From: Candidatus Puniceispirillum sp.
Lineage (GTDB): Bacteria > Pseudomonadota > Alphaproteobacteria > Puniceispirillales > Puniceispirillaceae
Reading direction: 5' to 3'
Assembly (NCBI GenBank): GCA_018668795.1
Contig: JABJBD010000191.1
Coordinates: 1 to 25,339, forward strand
DNA: 25,339 nucleotides
Shown: piece after piece, positions 7,204-15,092 of the stretch
How the letters are laid out: each line of letters starts with the position of its first letter
Numbering within the stretch: the stretch's first letter is position 1
The notes under the pieces: generated by a model
What the model was told of the DNA's origin: nothing
The model's database searches: none
The model's input: the letters and a program-made list of their open reading frames with translations, nothing else
Made by a program: the position numbers and the translations under genes

Positions 7204-8046
7204 ATGACTATTGATGCCACCACATTGATAAACTTGGATCACTTTCCCATTCATAGTGATGGGCTGGCGCGTGATGCGTTGATTGATCAGGTTCACAAAA
7301 AACTGGCAGATGATGGCTGTGTGGTTCTGAAACAATTTCTGACACCTTTGGCGGTCAGACTTGTGACCAAAGAAGCCGATTCGGTCGCGCCATTTGCCCA
7401 TCGTTCCTTTAACCGCACCAACGCATATTTCACCAAGGATGATCCGGCTCTGGATTCCGATGACCCACGGCGCCAGTTTTTTGATCGTTCGAATGCGTTT
7501 ATTCCAGCTGATCATTTTACCACCGACGGGCCGTTACGCGTGATACGTGATTTTCCAGCTTTCGACCCGTTCATAAAGGCGTGTCTGGGACAGGAAAATG
7601 TCTATCGATATGCCGATCCGCTTGCTGATGTCATTGTCAATATGGCTGAAGAAGGTGCGGGATTTCCATGGCATTTTGACACTAATAATTTCACTATCAC
7701 GCTGGCCATACAAAATTCTGATGAAGGCGGTTTGTTTCAATATGCGCCAAATATCCGTCGTTCAGGTGAGAATTTTGACGACGTGAAACAGGTGCTTGAT
7801 GGAAGCTCGGACAAAATCGTGTCGCTGGCGCTTGAGCCAGGTGATCTGCAGATTTTCAAGGGACGTTACTCGTTACATAGGGTCAGTCCATTACGTGGTA
7901 AGCAGAAACGCTATGTGGCGATTTTTTCCTATGTTGAAGAGCCAAATATGGTGGGGACCCCCGAACGCGTAAAACAGCTATATGGGCGCGTATTGCCAAT
8001 TCATCTGGAACGTGCCGGGCAGCGCGCCGATAGCTATATTGATTGA
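7204..8046 (+). CDS. Fe(II)/2-oxoglutarate oxygenase resembling the BesD/HalD/ArpA-like group
   Basis: A 280-residue protein with a 2OG-oxygenase core different from the PhyH gene upstream. The iron site is H157 and D159 in W-H-F-D-T-N-N-F, with the distal H225 in G-R-Y-S-L-H-R-V-S-P and R236 as probable 2OG ligand. The surrounding blocks (G-G-L-F-Q-Y-A-P-N-I-R, E-P-G-D-L-Q-I-F-K-G-R) recall from memory the amino-acid halogenase-like BesD/HalD group and its hydroxylase relatives. Halogenases of that group have Gly in place of the Asp, so D159 predicts hydroxylation rather than chlorination. Start ATG 7204 follows an AGG-containing region; the open frame reaches TTG 7144. Substrate unknown, possibly an amino acid or small amine. 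Confidence 0.8.
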   Translation: MTIDATTLINLDHFPIHSDGLARDALIDQVHKKLADDGCVVLKQFLTPLAVRLVTKEADSVAPFAHRSFNRTNAYFTKDDPALDSDDPRRQFFDRSNAFIPADHFTTDGPLRVIRDFPAFDPFIKACLGQENVYRYADPLADVIVNMAEEGAGFPWHFDTNNFTITLAIQNSDEGGLFQYAPNIRRSGENFDDVKQVLDGSSDKIVSLALEPGDLQIFKGRYSLHRVSPLRGKQKRYVAIFSYVEEPNMVGTPERVKQLYGRVLPIHLERAGQRADSYID

Positions 8047-8194
8047 AGTACATGTGAAATAGGCGGCAACTGCAAAAGCAGGATATTCAGTGGCTATGTT
8101 TTTCTATATGCTTGAGGGTAGGAATGCGTGATTGAGATGCGTGCAATCGGCAGGTATCATTATGTTTGGTGCTGTTAGAAAGTGGAAATGACAA

Positions 8195-8551
8195 ATGGTG
8201 CGAATGGGGTTTTTTGATCTGATCAGAATACGGGTGGGCGTTTTATTACTGTGTTCTTTGGCGATGGTCGGTGTTTCAAAGTCTGCTTCTGCGAACAGTA
8301 CAGCCATTATGGTTACCGAATTTGGACAAGCTGATCTGACCGTGCGCATGAAATCAACAGGTGATGTTGATGAAGTGTGGCGTGTAACAGGTTCTTGTCA
8401 GATAGCGGACACCTATCTGTCGGTTCAGGTTAAGGATTATGGATATGCAGATTTGACCGTCAAAATTCAGTCTAAGGGCGATGCGGACAAGCAGATATGT
8501 ATCAAAAACCCAGAAGATGTCCCCGAATGGATGATGAAAATGCTGTTTTAG
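8195..8551 (+). CDS. Small exported protein with two internal repeats
   Basis: A 118-residue protein with an N-terminal signal peptide (hydrophobic V-G-V-L-L-L-C-S-L-A-M-V-G-V, likely cleavage near S-A-S-A). The mature region contains two copies of a 19-20 residue unit 39 residues apart: residues 40-59 (E-F-G-Q-A-D-L-T-V-R-M-K-S-T-G-D-V-D) and 79-98 (D-Y-G-Y-A-D-L-T-V-K-I-Q-S-K-G-D-A-D). The G-x-A-D-L-x-V spacing recalls the small beta-strand repeats of the septoil-knot proteins (DUF6150), which I offer as a possibility only. Two cysteines (S-C-Q-I and I-C-I-K) may form a disulfide. Its stop overlaps the convergent regulator's stop by three bases. Confidence 0.72.
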   Translation: MVRMGFFDLIRIRVGVLLLCSLAMVGVSKSASANSTAIMVTEFGQADLTVRMKSTGDVDEVWRVTGSCQIADTYLSVQVKDYGYADLTVKIQSKGDADKQICIKNPEDVPEWMMKMLF

Positions 8552-10494
8552 GCATCAGCCTTTTCCAGATGTTTATAGACAGTGTTGCGGGATACACCCA
8601 GGCGGCGCGCGACAAGGCTGACATTGCCGCCGGTTTCAGCCCATGTTTTTTTAATCATAACGCATGTTTCCATGCGCACAGGCGAGCTTGTGCATTTGGG
8701 GCATGGTGCGACCGTTGCGCCACCAAGCGATGCTAGAACGATCTGGATGTCCTCACGGATTACCAACTCGTCGGATTTAGCGACAACAAGCTGCAAGACG
8801 CGGCGTAACTGTTTTATATTGCCAGGCCAGAGCATCGCCTTTAGATGGTTAATCGCCACTTTTGATAAAATATGCTGTGGTGATATTTCGGCCATCAGGG
8901 CATGAGCAATTTTTTGAAAATCGGATCGCTGTGCCAAGGCAGGAACTGTTATCTGACATCCCTGAATGGCCTCGTTAAATTCGTAATTGTAAGATGATTG
9001 GTCGTCACCATCATCAGTCAGGCATTTACCAGCAAAGAAAAACGCATTAATAGCGGGTTGATCTGCTATTTCGCGGCGTGCTTCCTCATGTGCCATGACC
9101 TGTAGAATGGTCTGCTGGATTTCAGATGCAAGAGTGGTGATGTTATCAAAAAAGATCGTGCCGCCACGCGCTTGCGCCAGCTTGCACGTTTTTCCACTAT
9201 CGTTTCCAGCTTCAAAAAAGCCAAGTTGATCCATATCGCCAAAAAGCTGGGCTTTATAATTATCTGTATTCATCAAGTTGCAATCAATTTTAACAAAGGG
9301 TGTGTCCGTGAGAAAACATGTATGCAGATGGTGGGCAAATTCGGTCTTTCCGGTGCCACGATCACCTTCGATATAGACAGGCAAACCCATTTTTACCGTG
9401 TTATGAACCATTTTGATCTGGTGGGCGAATAGCTCGTCGTCATAAACCTTTGCGCCAAACTGGTCAGCATGCTTTGTCGATAAAGTCTGGGTTTTGCTTT
9501 GCTGGTCTGTTGCAGGCTTTGCATGGTCAGGAAACCAGATATCTGGTGTTGTTGGCGATGCATTCAGGACGCGTTTTAAAATGGAATGCTGAACGGTCAT
9601 GAACACGACGGACCCCATGACATCGCGGATCTGGATGACTTCATTGGCACGTAGCTGATCGATAATAGCCGAAAAATTGACTGAAAATACGTCGCCAAAA
9701 TGCTGGCGGCTGGACAGGTCAAGACCGCTAAGCATGGCCTTGGCATTCACATTTGCACCTTCGATAAAGCCGTATGTGTCAACCGCAATCAAGGCGACGC
9801 TGGTTGTTGGCAAATATTCATGGCGTGCATGAAACGACAAGATAAGCGAGTTACTGAACTGTTCAACAAAAAGGCGATTTTCAACATTTCGTGAGGCCAG
9901 CTTAACCAGAGCTAGCGTGTGATTGTTACGGGCGGTCGCATCGGATGTGGCATCAATAACGCCGACAATGCGTTCTTCATGATCGAAAATTGGACAGGCA
10001 AAGCAGGATAGATCACCCAATTTATGGAAAAAATGATCCTGACCTGAGACGATCTGAGGTTGGCCACTATGTAGTGCCAGCCCCAGCGCATTTGTGCCAC
10101 GTAGCTGTTCCATCCAGACTGACCCCGGAATAACAGCCTTGCCGCCTTCGCCAGCCTTGAAATCTTCATCCTGAATCGAATCAAGCACAACACCAGCATC
10201 ATTTGCATAGGCAACCATGAAGTTGGTGCCAGCAATCTGGTTATATAAAAGTTCTAGTTCGGGGGTAACAAGCTGGCGGATATAGTCATTTTCTTCGAGT
10301 ATTTCGGTCATCTGGTTATCAGAAATAACAGCTTCAACGGGCTTTCCCGATGATAGCAAGCCAAAATTTTTGCACCGTGCCCAGCTATCTGAAATTGCCG
10401 TTATGCCAGACTGGTCGCCATCGTTGTTGTGACCAACAACATTGCGCTGATTTTTACCAAAATTTGTATCCGCACACATACCGTAATCTTTCAT
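8548..10494 (-). CDS. AcoR-like GAF/AAA+/Fis transcriptional regulator with degenerate sigma-54 motif
   Basis: A 648-residue regulator if started at ATG 10494; the frame stays open to a TTG at 10530. Order: an N-terminal sensory region with the AcoR-type G-T-N-A-L-G-L-A-L signature and C-x-x-C-P-I-F, a PAS-like segment near 230-260, an AAA+ domain with Walker A G-D-R-G-T-G-K-T (377-384) and Walker B-like T-I-F-F-D-N, a C-P-K-C linker, and a C-terminal Fis helix-turn-helix (G-G-N-V-S-L-V-A-R-R-L-G-V-S-R-N-T). The sigma-54-contacting GAFTGA loop is replaced by L-G-F-F-E-A-G and the Walker B Glu by Asn. It is therefore unlikely to be an ordinary sigma-54 activator. It is divergent from the alcohol dehydrogenase and probably controls the dehydrogenase-ABC block. 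Confidence 0.85.
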   Translation of the reverse strand: MKDYGMCADTNFGKNQRNVVGHNNDGDQSGITAISDSWARCKNFGLLSSGKPVEAVISDNQMTEILEENDYIRQLVTPELELLYNQIAGTNFMVAYANDAGVVLDSIQDEDFKAGEGGKAVIPGSVWMEQLRGTNALGLALHSGQPQIVSGQDHFFHKLGDLSCFACPIFDHEERIVGVIDATSDATARNNHTLALVKLASRNVENRLFVEQFSNSLILSFHARHEYLPTTSVALIAVDTYGFIEGANVNAKAMLSGLDLSSRQHFGDVFSVNFSAIIDQLRANEVIQIRDVMGSVVFMTVQHSILKRVLNASPTTPDIWFPDHAKPATDQQSKTQTLSTKHADQFGAKVYDDELFAHQIKMVHNTVKMGLPVYIEGDRGTGKTEFAHHLHTCFLTDTPFVKIDCNLMNTDNYKAQLFGDMDQLGFFEAGNDSGKTCKLAQARGGTIFFDNITTLASEIQQTILQVMAHEEARREIADQPAINAFFFAGKCLTDDGDDQSSYNYEFNEAIQGCQITVPALAQRSDFQKIAHALMAEISPQHILSKVAINHLKAMLWPGNIKQLRRVLQLVVAKSDELVIREDIQIVLASLGGATVAPCPKCTSSPVRMETCVMIKKTWAETGGNVSLVARRLGVSRNTVYKHLEKADA

Positions 10495-10530
10495 TTTTAT
10501 TACAGTAACGTCCGCCGATAAGTGGCGCAA

Positions 10531-10547
10531 TGTTCAAAAAGTGAACA
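10531..10547. promoter_or_regulatory. Perfect inverted repeat, probable operator
   Basis: TGTTCA (10531-10536), five bases, then TGAACA (10542-10547): a perfect dyad about 37 bases upstream of the regulator ATG and about 100 bases upstream of the dehydrogenase ATG. Placement in the divergent intergenic region suits a binding site for the Fis-type regulator. I saw no second complete copy elsewhere in the window, only isolated half-sites. Confidence 0.55.
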
Positions 10548-10552
10548 GTTTT

Positions 10553-10582
10553 TTGCGATAGTTGTGCAGATCTGAGCATATA
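10553..10582 (+). promoter_or_regulatory. Possible sigma-70-type promoter for the dehydrogenase
   Basis: TTGCGA (10553-10558) and CATATA (10577-10582) are separated by 18 bases, just downstream of the inverted repeat and ahead of the dehydrogenase gene. No GG-N10-GC (sigma-54) element was found in 10548-10646; the nearest look-alike has a spacing of nine. Weak match, position is the main support. Confidence 0.3.
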
Positions 10583-10646
10583 TCGGCGTTGTTTCGCAAT
10601 TTTTTCCCTGCAAGGGTAAATTAGAAAAATATAGCAGGTGTAAAAA

Positions 10647-11702
10647 ATGAAAGCACAAGTTCTTAATAAATATGACGATGATCTGACAGCATCAAGCTGG
10701 GTTGATATGGAAAATGTTCCTGACCCGATTATTGAAAAATCTAGTGACGTGATTGTCCGGATTGGCGGCGCAGGTGTTTGCCGTACTGATTTGCATATAA
10801 TCGAAGGCGTATGGCGTGTGGCCAATGATCCCAATGGTGATGCTTTATTGCCGTTGATTATGGGTCATGAAAATGCAGGTTGGATCGAAGATGTGGGATC
10901 CGAAGTGGAAGGTCTCAAGAAAGGCGATCCGGTGATTGTGCATCCAAAGATCACAGGCGGTACATGTATTGCTTGTCGTCGTGGACATGATATGCACGGT
11001 GAAAACGGATCTTTTCCAGGGGTTGATTGTAATGGTGGATATGCCGAAGCTTTGAAAACGTCGGCACGTAACATCGTCAAACTTCCTCAGACATTGGTAC
11101 CAAAAGAAGTGGCAGCCTATGCTGATGCCGGGCTGACAGCCTATCGGGCAGCAAAAAAAGCGTCACGTCATCTTTTGCCAGGTGAAAAATGTGTGGTTAT
11201 CGGATCAGGTGGCCTTGGTCATATCGCCATTCAGGTGTTACGCGCCATGTGTGCAGCCGAAATCATCGTGGTTGACCCGTCTGAACTGTCATTGTCTTTG
11301 GCTGAATCCTGTGGTGCAGATCATTTGGTCAAAGCGGATGGCAATGAGGTCGAAAAAATTCTGGAACTTACAAAAGGCAAAGGTGCTGAAGCGGTGATGG
11401 ATTTTGTCGCTGAGCGCGGCACGACAGCCAAAGGTCTAGCCATGACCCGGGACATGGGTAGTTATTATGTCATCGGCTATGGTGAAGACATTAACGTAAG
11501 TGCCTTTGAAATGATTACGACCGAGAAAAACATCATCGGTAGCCTGGTCGGCACATGGGCAGAACTTACCGAACTGATGGCGCTTGCCGACAAGGGCAAA
11601 GTCAATCTTGCAGTCCAAGAATATAGTCTTGATAACGCCAATCAGGCGCTTCAGGACCTCAATAACGGTAAGGTCAAGGGCCGTGGTGTTCTTGTCCCGT
11701 AA
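10647..11702 (+). CDS. Zinc-type NAD-dependent alcohol dehydrogenase with reduced structural-zinc site
   Basis: A 351-residue medium-chain dehydrogenase. Catalytic-zinc ligands are C45 (G-V-C-R-T-D-L-H), H74 (G-H-E-N-A-G) and probably D160 (A-Y-A-D-A-G). The nucleotide site is G-S-G-G-L-G (186-191), with D210 at the end of the next strand favouring NAD over NADP. The structural-zinc lobe normally holds four cysteines; here the aligned positions read G104, C107, C110 and G118, so two ligands are lost. It oxidises an alcohol to an aldehyde or ketone; substrate unknown. CAGGTG lies about ten bases before the ATG. It is divergent from the AcoR-like regulator and 41 bases ahead of a binding-protein gene, suggesting an uptake-oxidation operon. 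Confidence 0.9.
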   Translation: MKAQVLNKYDDDLTASSWVDMENVPDPIIEKSSDVIVRIGGAGVCRTDLHIIEGVWRVANDPNGDALLPLIMGHENAGWIEDVGSEVEGLKKGDPVIVHPKITGGTCIACRRGHDMHGENGSFPGVDCNGGYAEALKTSARNIVKLPQTLVPKEVAAYADAGLTAYRAAKKASRHLLPGEKCVVIGSGGLGHIAIQVLRAMCAAEIIVVDPSELSLSLAESCGADHLVKADGNEVEKILELTKGKGAEAVMDFVAERGTTAKGLAMTRDMGSYYVIGYGEDINVSAFEMITTEKNIIGSLVGTWAELTELMALADKGKVNLAVQEYSLDNANQALQDLNNGKVKGRGVLVP

Positions 11703-11743
11703 GATTTTTAAAAAGAAGTGAGTACCCAAAAACGGAGGAAACA

Positions 11744-13282
11744 ATGAAGAAGACTATGTATGCAACCGGTTTGGTTGTTGCGGCAACATTAGTTGCCGGT
11801 ACAGCTAATGCCGATAAGTGGAGCGATCAGTTTCCACATATTAAGAACACTGGCGATATAGCTGGTGAATGTTCGTATGAGTCTATGTCCAAAAAGGACT
11901 ATAGTGGCCGTACATTAACCATCAACACACATGCTGTGCCTGTTATTGGTGAGCCAACAGCCCTGCATGGCGAGCAATTTTCCAAGTTAACAGGCGCGAC
12001 TGTTAACATTACGCATACGCCTGCGGGTGATCTGTATGCCAAAGCAATGGTTCCGTTCCAAACTGGACAGGCACCTTATGATATTGTTTTTGGCTTCTCG
12101 AACTTTATCCGTGACTGGAAACAGTATCTTGAGCCTGTGCCAGCGAAATACGTGAACATGCGGCAGATGCAGGACGTAACCAAGTCACATATTGATGTGG
12201 CATCATGGGATGGCCAGATGATCCAGTTCCCAATTGATGGTGACCGTCATTATCTGAAATACCGCAAGGACGTAATCGATAACCCTGAGTTCCAGAAGAA
12301 GTACAAGGCTGATACAGGCCGCGAACTTCGTGTGCCACGCACATGGAAAGAGTATGGACAGATCGCCGCCTACTTTAATGCTCAAGATTGGGATAATGAC
12401 GGCGAGCTGGAATATGGTGCCGCTGAAGTCATGGCGAAAGACATTCTGGGATCGGCTGCCTTCTTTAGTCGTTCTGCTGCATATTCAAAGAATCCTAATA
12501 CACCAGGTGGCTTTTACTTTGACCTAGAAACAATGACACCTTTGATTAATAATCCAGGTTTTGTTGAGGCTCTGACCGATTGGGTTGAAGCTACAAAATA
12601 TGTCCCACCAGGCGGCATTAACTTCAGTCTTGGCGATGAAATCAACTCATTTGGTGGTGGACAGGCTCTGTTCAGCTTTTCATGGGATGACGCCTTTGTA
12701 AAAGCTATGGAAGACGATAGCCCAATCAAGAACAAGGTTGGCGTAGCTCCTTTGCCAGGTGCTGATCGCGTATGGAACCGTGTTTCAGGTAAATGGGATG
12801 AAGGTTACAACCAAGCACCATTTATTGTGTGGGGCTGGGCTGCCGGTGTTGCCAAGAAAAGTGATGACCATGACATGGCCTTCGACTATCTGTGCTTCTT
12901 TGCCAATGATGCGAATCACCAGGCTGATATTGCCATTGGTCGTTTCGGTGTGAACCCGTTCAAGAAGTCTGACTTTGTTCCTGAGATCTATGTTGAGCGT
13001 CAGGGATGGGATCAGGAAATTGCCGAGGAATATTCTCAGACATTGCTTGATATGGAAGAGAAAAGCACAAACCGTGTGTTTCCTCTTCGTGTAGCGGGCA
13101 CTTCGCAATTTACAGAAGCTGTTGCAACAGGAACAGCCAAAGCACTTGCTGGACAGCTATCACCTCAGGAAGCGCTTGATGAAGTTGCTGCTGAGTGGAC
13201 TAAGATTGTTAAGCGTGTGGGTGCAGATAATGTCAGAAAAGCATATTCTGCCGGTGTCGCACTCGAAGACAACCTGAACTAA
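11744..13282 (+). CDS. ABC transporter extracellular solute-binding protein (family 1 type)
   Basis: A 512-residue periplasmic binding protein. Residues 1-23 are a signal peptide ending A-N-A before D-K. The body shows the carbohydrate/polyol binding-protein pattern: a G-E-Q-F-S-K-L-T-G-A-T-V-N segment, G-Q-A-P-Y-D-I-V-F-G, a D-G-D-R-H-Y-L-K-Y-R-K-D segment, and a late W-G-W-A-A-G-V. It captures the substrate and delivers it to the two permeases downstream. The start has an excellent GGAGG six to seven bases upstream, and codon usage here looks more favoured than in neighbours, consistent with high expression. By its ATPase partners it resembles the glycerol system GlpV, but similarity is to the system, and the ligand itself is not evident. 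Confidence 0.9.
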   Translation: MKKTMYATGLVVAATLVAGTANADKWSDQFPHIKNTGDIAGECSYESMSKKDYSGRTLTINTHAVPVIGEPTALHGEQFSKLTGATVNITHTPAGDLYAKAMVPFQTGQAPYDIVFGFSNFIRDWKQYLEPVPAKYVNMRQMQDVTKSHIDVASWDGQMIQFPIDGDRHYLKYRKDVIDNPEFQKKYKADTGRELRVPRTWKEYGQIAAYFNAQDWDNDGELEYGAAEVMAKDILGSAAFFSRSAAYSKNPNTPGGFYFDLETMTPLINNPGFVEALTDWVEATKYVPPGGINFSLGDEINSFGGGQALFSFSWDDAFVKAMEDDSPIKNKVGVAPLPGADRVWNRVSGKWDEGYNQAPFIVWGWAAGVAKKSDDHDMAFDYLCFFANDANHQADIAIGRFGVNPFKKSDFVPEIYVERQGWDQEIAEEYSQTLLDMEEKSTNRVFPLRVAGTSQFTEAVATGTAKALAGQLSPQEALDEVAAEWTKIVKRVGADNVRKAYSAGVALEDNLN

Positions 13283-13301
13283 TCAGGCTATAGTAAATAA
13301 T

Positions 13302-13335
13302 ATATGGTCACTCTGAATTGTCAGGGTGACCATAT
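13302..13335 (+). repeat. 15-bp intercistronic hairpin after the binding-protein gene
   Basis: ATATGGTCACTCTGA (13302-13316) pairs with TCAGGGTGACCATAT (13321-13335) around an ATTG loop; all pairs are Watson-Crick except one T-G wobble. No T-run follows. It lies in the 90-base gap between the binding-protein gene and the first permease, a position where such stems protect the upstream mRNA and keep binding protein in excess over permease. Confidence 0.75.
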
Positions 13336-13372
13336 TAGCTAGTAAGATGAACATTTTACTTAGAGATTAATT

Positions 13373-14239
13373 ATGAACTTTAAACATAAACACATTTTTC
13401 TATTACCCGGTTTGCTGACGCTGCTTGGCATTCTTATTTTCCCAATTATTTTTACAGTCCGGCTTAGTTTGTCTAGTTGGGACAGTTTTTACCCGGGTCT
13501 TGATTTCATTGGTTTGGAAAATTACGTCCGGCTTTTTACCGATGATCTGAGGTTCTGGGAGTCATTTGCCAGACTTAGTTTCTTGTCTGTAACGACCGTA
13601 TTTCTGCAATATGTCATTGGCTTTTCGTTGGCGCTTATGGTCTGGGAGGACATAAAGTTTCAACGGTTTTTCAGAGTTCTGTTTCTGATCCCGATGATGT
13701 CCACGCCAGTTATCATGACTGTGATCTGGCGCACGGTTTTTCATGAGTCACTTGGTCCGGTAAATGATTTCTTCAGTTTGTTTGATATGGCACCTCCCTG
13801 GCTCAGCAACGAATATCTTTCTTTGGTGACAGTTATAACTGTTGAAGTATGGCAGTGGACGCCTTTTATGTTCCTACTGATGCTTGCAGGCTTGCTATCG
13901 CTTCCCAAAGAACCGTTCCTTGCCGCATCGATTGATGGCGCAGGCCCAATTCGTAAATTTGTATATGTCACCTTTCCATTGATGGCACCGATATCTATTG
14001 GTGCGATTATTATCCGCCTCATTGAAGCATCCAAGATCATGGATACGGTTTATGTGCTGACGTCTGGTGGACCTGGCACATCAACGGAAACATCAAGCTA
14101 TTATATTTTCATCAAAGGATTGCGTGAATTCCAGATGGGATATTCCGCGGCTCTGTCATTCACATATCTGATTATCATGATTATCAGTCTGACAGTGATT
14201 GCCAATGTTTTGGTCAAAATTTTTATAAAGAAAGCCTAA
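13373..14239 (+). CDS. ABC transporter permease, GlpP/MalF-like
   Basis: A 288-residue inner-membrane permease with six hydrophobic segments, starting with a typical first helix (F-L-L-P-G-L-L-T-L-L-G-I-L). The EAA loop that docks on the ATPase is visible: A-A-S-I-D-G-A-G-P-I-R-K-F-V-Y-V-T-F-P-L, near residues 184-203, as in the binding-protein-dependent CUT1-like sugar and glycerol importers. A late T-S-G-G-P-G-T-S-T-E segment is also typical of the MalF/UgpA side. Three bases separate it from the second permease, so the two are translationally linked. ATG 13373 follows an AGAG-containing region. The role is to form one half of the membrane channel for the substrate presented by the upstream binding protein. 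Confidence 0.92.
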   Translation: MNFKHKHIFLLPGLLTLLGILIFPIIFTVRLSLSSWDSFYPGLDFIGLENYVRLFTDDLRFWESFARLSFLSVTTVFLQYVIGFSLALMVWEDIKFQRFFRVLFLIPMMSTPVIMTVIWRTVFHESLGPVNDFFSLFDMAPPWLSNEYLSLVTVITVEVWQWTPFMFLLMLAGLLSLPKEPFLAASIDGAGPIRKFVYVTFPLMAPISIGAIIIRLIEASKIMDTVYVLTSGGPGTSTETSSYYIFIKGLREFQMGYSAALSFTYLIIMIISLTVIANVLVKIFIKKA

Positions 14240-14242
14240 CTC

Positions 14243-15091
14243 ATGACCTTTATATATCGTGCTTTGAAATACGGATTTGTCTCGGTTTGGTCGATGTTCG
14301 TAATCGCGCCATTTTTGTGGGCACTATCAACATCATTCAAAGACTTCAATTCAGTTACAGGCAGTGCAACCTATATTCCATGGGTTGATTTCGAGCCATC
14401 ACTTGAAGGCTGGAAAGTGCTCGTAAGGTCGCCAGCGCAAGGTGGTGTTAATATTGTTGAACCGTATTTCAACTCGATCTTTGTGACCTGTTCGGCCAGC
14501 CTGATCAGCATCATTCTGGGTACGCTTGCGGCCTATGCGCTATCACGTTTTACGTTTAAAGCAGGCTTCATAAAGAACAACGATATAACCTTCTTCTTTA
14601 TTTCACAGCGCATCATGCCGCCAGTTGTTCTATCGATTCCGTTCTTTATCATGCTTGGTTTCCTCGGGTTGCTGGATAGTCTGTTCGGACTGATTCTTGT
14701 CTATATCGTGTTGCTCATGCCGATTGCGGTATGGATCATGGTTGATTTCTTTAACAAGGTGCCACGTGAGATTGACGAGACAGCTCTGATTGACGGGTGT
14801 AATCCATATCAGGCGTTTTATAAGGTCGTGCTTCCAAACTCTATACCCGGGCTGATTGTTGCAGGTCTGTTCTGCATGATTTTTGGTTGGACCGATTTCT
14901 TCTTCGCGTTCATCCTGACCTTTACCGAAGTGCAATTATTGCCAGTAGCTATTGTGGCGCTGAATTCTTCAATTACACCATGGTGGAGCTTGTCGGCGTC
15001 GGCGCTGGTATCTGTTGCACCACTTATCGTGGTCGCGTTCCTTGTGGAACGCTATCTGTCAAAAGGCAATCTGTCGGGGGCATTGAAGTAA
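14243..15091 (+). CDS. ABC transporter permease, GlpQ/MalG-like
   Basis: A 282-residue inner-membrane permease with six hydrophobic segments. It begins with the MalG/UgpE-type first helix and P-F-L-W-A-L-S-T-S-F-K, and its EAA loop reads E-I-D-E-T-A-L-I-D-G-C-N-P-Y-Q-A-F-Y near residues 173-190. It partners the preceding permease to form the channel. The stop is followed by a single base and then the ATG of the first ATPase gene, so expression of the two membrane subunits and the ATPases is tightly coupled. The periplasmic region between helices one and two (about residues 35-80) is somewhat long. Substrate specificity cannot be read from it. Confidence 0.92.
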   Translation: MTFIYRALKYGFVSVWSMFVIAPFLWALSTSFKDFNSVTGSATYIPWVDFEPSLEGWKVLVRSPAQGGVNIVEPYFNSIFVTCSASLISIILGTLAAYALSRFTFKAGFIKNNDITFFFISQRIMPPVVLSIPFFIMLGFLGLLDSLFGLILVYIVLLMPIAVWIMVDFFNKVPREIDETALIDGCNPYQAFYKVVLPNSIPGLIVAGLFCMIFGWTDFFFAFILTFTEVQLLPVAIVALNSSITPWWSLSASALVSVAPLIVVAFLVERYLSKGNLSGALK

Positions 15092-15092
15092 C

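Noticed and set aside
10586..10600. Sigma-54 -24/-12 promoter before the alcohol dehydrogenase
   Set aside because: GG and GC are nine bases apart instead of the required ten, and flanking bases do not match; the regulator also lacks GAFTGA.
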